Program-made: the position numbers and the translations under genes
The notes under the pieces: model-generated
The model's input: only the letters and a program-made list of their open reading frames with translations
The model's database searches: none
What the model was told of the DNA's origin: nothing
DNA from: Methanomicrobia archaeon
GTDB taxonomy: Archaea > Methanobacteriota_B > Thermococci > Methanofastidiosales > NM3
DNA length: 8,852 nucleotides
Assembly (NCBI GenBank): GCA_011372835.1
Contig: DSAJ01000174.1
Coordinates: forward strand, 1 to 8,852
Direction: 5' to 3'
Shown: one piece after another, positions 6,534 to 8,852 of the stretch
Position numbering within the stretch: the stretch's first letter is position 1
Layout of the letters: every line of letters begins with the position of its first letter

Positions 6534-6547
6534 ATATTTATAAGGAA
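6534..6547 (+). promoter_or_regulatory. TATA box of glyS
   Basis: ATATTTATAAGGAA contains the TATA core TTTATA (6537-6542). The predicted start of transcription is near 6565, giving a leader of about 12-15 nt. The same 14 bases recur at 8760-8773. Confidence 0.6.
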
Positions 6548-6565
6548 CTGTCTTTTTGTAGCCGT

Positions 6566-6571
6566 AAGGTG
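6566..6571 (+). promoter_or_regulatory. Shine-Dalgarno site of glyS
   Basis: AAGGTG is 6 nt before the ATG at 6578. It supports that start over the open frame that reaches back to 6470, which would include the TATA box. Confidence 0.55.
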
Positions 6572-6577
6572 TGTAAC

Positions 6578-8038
6578 ATGAAAGTTGACGAGATCATGGA
6601 CGTGGCGCTGAGGCGCGGATTCATCTTTCCTGCTTCTGAGATTTATGGTGGCGTATCCGGGTTCTGGGAGTACGGCAACCTCGGCACGCTCATGAAACGA
6701 AAATGGGAGGACGCATGGCGTCATCACTTCCTGTCGCTAGACCAGAACTATTATGAGATCTCAACATCAAACATCATGCCCGAGGCCGTCTTCAAGGGTT
6801 CGGGCCATCTTGAGCATTTCAACGATCCGCTCACGGCGTGCACGAAGTGCAACCAGCGCTTCCGCGCCGACGACCTTATCACGGATGCGTGCGGAAAAAA
6901 CGCAGAGGACATGACCACCGAGGAGATGGAGGTCGCCATCAACGAGGAGAACATACAGTGCCCCCGCTGCGGCGGCGAGCTCGGTCCGGTGCAGCTCTTC
7001 AACATGATGTTTTGCCTTGACATCGGCGCCGCCGGCGGGACGAAGGGATACCTTCGCCCCGAGACCGCCCAGGGCGCGTTCATCTCGTTCAAGCGCATGT
7101 TCGAGGTGCTGCGCAACAGGCTTCCCATAGGTATCGGCATCGTCGGCAGGGTCTATCGCAACGAGATATCTCCCCGTCAGGGGTTTTTCAGGCTGCGCGA
7201 GTTCAATCAGGCAGAGCTTCAGATCTTTTTCGACCCCGACACGTTCGACGAGCACGCCTCGTTTGACGACGTGGCCGGTACGCCGCTTCGCGTGCGCCCG
7301 CTCGATCGCGAAGAAGAGGTCGAGATGACAGCAGGCGACTTCCGGGACAGATACGACATCGGGAGATTCTACGTCTACCATATGGTCAAGATCCAGGAGT
7401 TCTACCTCGACGCCCTCAAGGTGCCCCGCGAAAAGTTCCGATTCCGGGAGCTCTCTGAGCGCGAGCGCGCCTTCTACAACAAGGTCCACTGGGACATCGA
7501 GGTCGACATGGAGACCCTTGGCGGATACAAGGAGGTGGCCGGCATCCACTACCGTACAAGCCACGACCTCTCGGGGCACCAGGAGATGTCCAAGCAGAAG
7601 ATGCAGGTCAACATCGACGGGAAGAAGTTCGTGCCCCACGTGCTCGAATTGAGCTTTGGCGTCGACCGCAACTTCTGGGCGCTGCTCGACCTGGCATTCG
7701 CCAAGGAGGAGGAACGCACCGTCTTCCGATTCCCACCCCGCATGGCACCGATCACGGTGGCCGTCTTCCCGCTACTCAACAAGCAGCCGCTCATCGAAAA
7801 GGCCACGGAGATCTACTCGCAGCTCGCAAGCATCATGCAGACCGACTACGACCGCGGCGGTTCAATCGGTCGCCGGTACAGGCGCCAGGACGAGATCGGC
7901 ACGCCGTTTTGCGTGACCGTCGACTTCGACACGCTCGAGGACGGCACCGTCACCCTTCGCGACAGGGACACGATGGAACAAAAGCGCGTTGATGAGAACT
8001 CGCTGCTCGGAGAGATACTCTCGCGAGTGGCGCAGTGA
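6578..8038 (+). CDS. glyS: Glycyl-tRNA synthetase, alpha2 class II type
   Basis: This 486-residue class II synthetase joins glycine to tRNA-Gly. It is the single-chain, homodimeric form of archaea, eukaryotes and some bacteria, not the bacterial alpha/beta form. The start has FIFPASEIYGGVSGFWEYGNLG (15-36). A zinc-ribbon insertion carries Cys88/Cys91 and Cys128/Cys131, separated by an acidic helical stretch. RPETAQGAFISFKRM (160-174) and motif 2 RNEISPRQGFFRLREFNQAE (184-203) follow, with HYRTSHDLSGHQE (334-346) and motif 3 ELSFGVDRNFWALL (357-370, Arg364). The C-terminal anticodon-binding domain starts near PPRMAPITVAVFPL (396-409) and includes GGSIGRRYRRQDEIGTPFCVTVDF (437-460). It is close to the compact bacterial-size members of the family; many archaeal homologues carry longer insertions. 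The ATG at 6578 has AAGGTG 6 nt upstream. The gene ends 51 nt from the convergent FKBP gene. Confidence 0.97.
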   Translation: MKVDEIMDVALRRGFIFPASEIYGGVSGFWEYGNLGTLMKRKWEDAWRHHFLSLDQNYYEISTSNIMPEAVFKGSGHLEHFNDPLTACTKCNQRFRADDLITDACGKNAEDMTTEEMEVAINEENIQCPRCGGELGPVQLFNMMFCLDIGAAGGTKGYLRPETAQGAFISFKRMFEVLRNRLPIGIGIVGRVYRNEISPRQGFFRLREFNQAELQIFFDPDTFDEHASFDDVAGTPLRVRPLDREEEVEMTAGDFRDRYDIGRFYVYHMVKIQEFYLDALKVPREKFRFRELSERERAFYNKVHWDIEVDMETLGGYKEVAGIHYRTSHDLSGHQEMSKQKMQVNIDGKKFVPHVLELSFGVDRNFWALLDLAFAKEEERTVFRFPPRMAPITVAVFPLLNKQPLIEKATEIYSQLASIMQTDYDRGGSIGRRYRRQDEIGTPFCVTVDFDTLEDGTVTLRDRDTMEQKRVDENSLLGEILSRVAQ

Positions 8039-8057
8039 TCGCTGATAGTAGTAATGT

Positions 8058-8089
8058 AAAAAAGAGTGTGGGAATGGGAATTCCATTCC
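8058..8089 (-). terminator. Terminator of the FKBP gene, possibly shared with glyS
   Basis: GGAATGG (8071-8077) and CCATTCC (8083-8089) form a perfect 7-bp stem with a 5-nt loop that abuts the TGA of the FKBP gene. On the minus strand a run of six T (8058-8063) follows 7 nt after the stem. On the plus strand it lies 32 nt after the glyS stop and is followed by a T/C-rich stretch, so it may act both ways. Confidence 0.65.
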
Positions 8090-8527
8090 TCAATTTTCCT
8101 TCTTGTTCACTTCGACGAGCGTGATATCGAAGTTGAGGTCCTGGCCCGCCAATGGGTGGTTTCCGTCAAGGATGATCTTGTCTTCCTTCACATCGGCAAC
8201 GGTAAACGGCATGGCATCATCCTCGGTTGCGCCCACAAGCACCTGCTGGCCCACCTCAAGCTCGACGTCCTTGGGGACCTGTTCCTTGTCGATGGGTTGT
8301 ACTAGTTCCTTGCGGTACTCGCCGTATGCCTCCTCCGATGGTACGGTGATGGACTTCGTCTCCTCTGGTGACATGCCGACGACTGCCTTCTCGAAGGCGG
8401 GTATGATCGTCCCGTCACCTACGACGAACTCGATCGGTTCCTCTTCCGTTGCATCAAAGACTGTTCCATCGTTGAGCTTCCCCTTGAAATCAACTTTAAC
8501 TGTGTCTCCTACTTCTGCTTCAGTCAT
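8090..8527 (-). CDS. FKBP/SlyD-type peptidyl-prolyl cis-trans isomerase
   Basis: The 145-residue product is a SlyD-like FKBP, which speeds prolyl bond rotation and acts as a folding helper in the cytoplasm. The split FKBP domain is seen as VKVDFKGKLNDGTVFDAT (10-27) and FVVGDGTIIPAFEKAVVGM (34-52), then the insert-in-flap chaperone domain (about 70-120), then the closing segment GNHPLAGQDLNFDITLVEV (122-140). There is no signal peptide and no His-rich metal-binding tail as in E. coli SlyD. The ATG at 8527 gives the usual family start; a TTG at 8545 would add six residues without family support. No clear Shine-Dalgarno site precedes the ATG, but a 17-codon leader ORF overlaps it by ATGA, suggesting coupled translation. 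The gene converges on glyS. Confidence 0.93.
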   Translation of the reverse strand: MTEAEVGDTVKVDFKGKLNDGTVFDATEEEPIEFVVGDGTIIPAFEKAVVGMSPEETKSITVPSEEAYGEYRKELVQPIDKEQVPKDVELEVGQQVLVGATEDDAMPFTVADVKEDKIILDGNHPLAGQDLNFDITLVEVNKKEN

Positions 8528-8577
8528 GGTATCAACTCGAGGCAAGAAATGTACGCCACGGGACCCGCATGGGTCAT
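8524..8577 (-). CDS. Possible 17-residue leader peptide coupled to the FKBP gene
   Basis: An ATG at 8577 opens 17 codons (MTHAGPVAYISCLELIP) whose TGA overlaps the FKBP start as ATGA. GGGAGG (8589-8594) lies 11 nt before it, a little far, and just inside the mRNA start predicted from the TATA box at 8621-8628. The FKBP ATG itself has no clear ribosome site, so coupling would explain its initiation. The first codons overlap a 5-bp hairpin (GACCC/GGGTC, 8562-8575). A chance ORF cannot be excluded. Confidence 0.3.
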   Translation of the reverse strand: MTHAGPVAYISCLELIP

Positions 8578-8620
8578 TGGCGCCTTATCCTCCCTCTTGT
8601 TGTAGGAATATCTGAAGGGC

Positions 8621-8628
8621 TTTTAAAA
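8621..8628 (-). promoter_or_regulatory. TATA box of the FKBP gene
   Basis: On the minus strand, TTTTAAAA preceded by AAAATAC is centred near 8624. It predicts a start of transcription near 8598 and a leader of about 70 nt. Confidence 0.5.
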
Positions 8629-8723
8629 GTATTTTGGTCCAATTTTTTATTAATATCGTATTTTTCGTCATTTCAGGGCAAATCCTTTCTCTTTTGAAAA
8701 ATGATATCCCCGGTAGTGGCAAG

Positions 8724-8743
8724 GTCTCTGACCGGTATGAGAC
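8724..8743. promoter_or_regulatory. Nested palindrome upstream of a plus-strand TATA box (candidate operator)
   Basis: GTCTC-TG-ACCGGT-AT-GAGAC has 8 of 10 base pairs symmetric, with a 6-bp palindromic core. CCGGTA is also repeated at 8710-8715 and 8732-8737, 22 nt apart. It ends 16 nt before the promoter element at 8760-8773. Confidence 0.3.
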
Positions 8744-8759
8744 ACGCCTGGCATAACAT

Positions 8760-8773
8760 ATATTTATAAGGAA
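8760..8773 (+). promoter_or_regulatory. TATA box for a gene at the window's right edge
   Basis: ATATTTATAAGGAA is identical over 14 bases to the glyS promoter. The predicted start of transcription is near 8792. Confidence 0.55.
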
Positions 8774-8836
8774 TATCACATTTTAGTGATTCCATACCCG
8801 TTATCTTGAATTAGTCAGGATGGTGAGACAACTACC

Positions 8837-8852
8837 ATGTGCGACACTGCAC
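8837..8852 (+). CDS. Possible start of a gene continuing past the window
   Basis: An ATG at 8837 follows GGTGAG (8822-8827) with 9-nt spacing, about 45 nt after the predicted transcription start. Only five codons (MCDTA) are visible, so no product can be named. An ATG at 8820 in another frame (MVRQLPCATLH) is the alternative, and the transcript could instead be a stable RNA. Confidence 0.3.

Larger units (their letters stand above)
6012..6577. other. Gap between proC and glyS
   Basis: This is 566 nt. It holds the proC terminator (6024-6053), a hairpin at 6142-6159, a GC-rich stretch (about 6168-6414) that looks like a decayed minus-strand gene end, then AT-rich DNA with the glyS promoter (6534-6547). 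I see no tRNA, intact protein gene or mobile element. Confidence 0.6.
8528..8836. other. Divergent region between the FKBP gene and the right-edge gene
   Basis: This is 309 nt, mostly AT-rich. It holds the FKBP leader with its possible small ORF, the FKBP TATA box (8621-8628), a T/A-rich stretch (8641-8670), a nested palindrome (8724-8743) and the plus-strand promoter (8760-8773). No RNA gene was recognised. Confidence 0.6.

Noticed and set aside
6470..6577. 36-residue N-terminal extension of glyS
   Set aside because: It would contain the TATA box at 6534-6547, has no ribosome site, and the ATG at 6578 has a good one with the family N-terminus.

Overview
The window looks like chromosomal DNA of a methyl-reducing methanogenic archaeon. 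The prolyl- and glycyl-tRNA synthetases are of the archaeal type. Promoters are A/T-rich TATA boxes in AT-rich gaps between GC-rich genes, and several 3' ends carry oligo-T tracts. A corrinoid protein sits next to two UroD-family (MtaA/MtbA-like) methyltransferases. Stop codons are mostly TGA (6 of 8); the single TAG is followed at once by TAA. Together these fit a Methanomassiliicoccales-type (Thermoplasmata) methanogen, possibly one that uses pyrrolysine. This placement is inference; there is no rRNA or mcr gene here to prove it.

Layout. (1) 1-329, + strand: the C-terminal end of a surface-type beta-helix protein, closed by a hairpin/T-tract terminator. (2) 513-3327, - strand: a methyl-transfer cluster read as corrinoid protein, then a divergent zinc-type UroD methyltransferase starting right at the corrinoid stop, then, after a terminator-like T-tract with its own possible promoter, an MtaA/MtbA-like coenzyme M methyltransferase. 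(3) 3328-3745: a divergent, AT-rich gap with several dyads and the promoters of the corrinoid operon and of proS. (4) 3746-6011, + strand: proS followed 40 nt later by proC, linking prolyl-tRNA charging with the last step of proline synthesis. (5) 6012-6577: the proC terminator, a GC-rich stretch that looks like the decayed 3' end of a minus-strand gene with its own hairpin, then the glyS promoter. (6) 6578-8038, + strand: glyS. (7) 8090-8527, - strand: an FKBP/SlyD-type prolyl isomerase convergent with glyS, with a possible 17-codon leader ORF coupled to its start. (8) 8528-8852: the FKBP promoter and a separate strong + strand promoter for a gene that begins at the window edge.

How the genes work together. 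The corrinoid protein should carry a methyl group on cobalt. One UroD protein (513-1541) should pass it to coenzyme M. The other (1610-2683) either loads the corrinoid from an unknown methyl donor or is a second methyl-transfer partner. None of the classical substrate-specific methyltransferases (MtaB, MtmB, MtbB, MttB) is present, so the methyl donor cannot be read from the sequence. This cluster is the best candidate for an undescribed pathway in the window. The other genes are housekeeping: translation, proline synthesis and protein folding.
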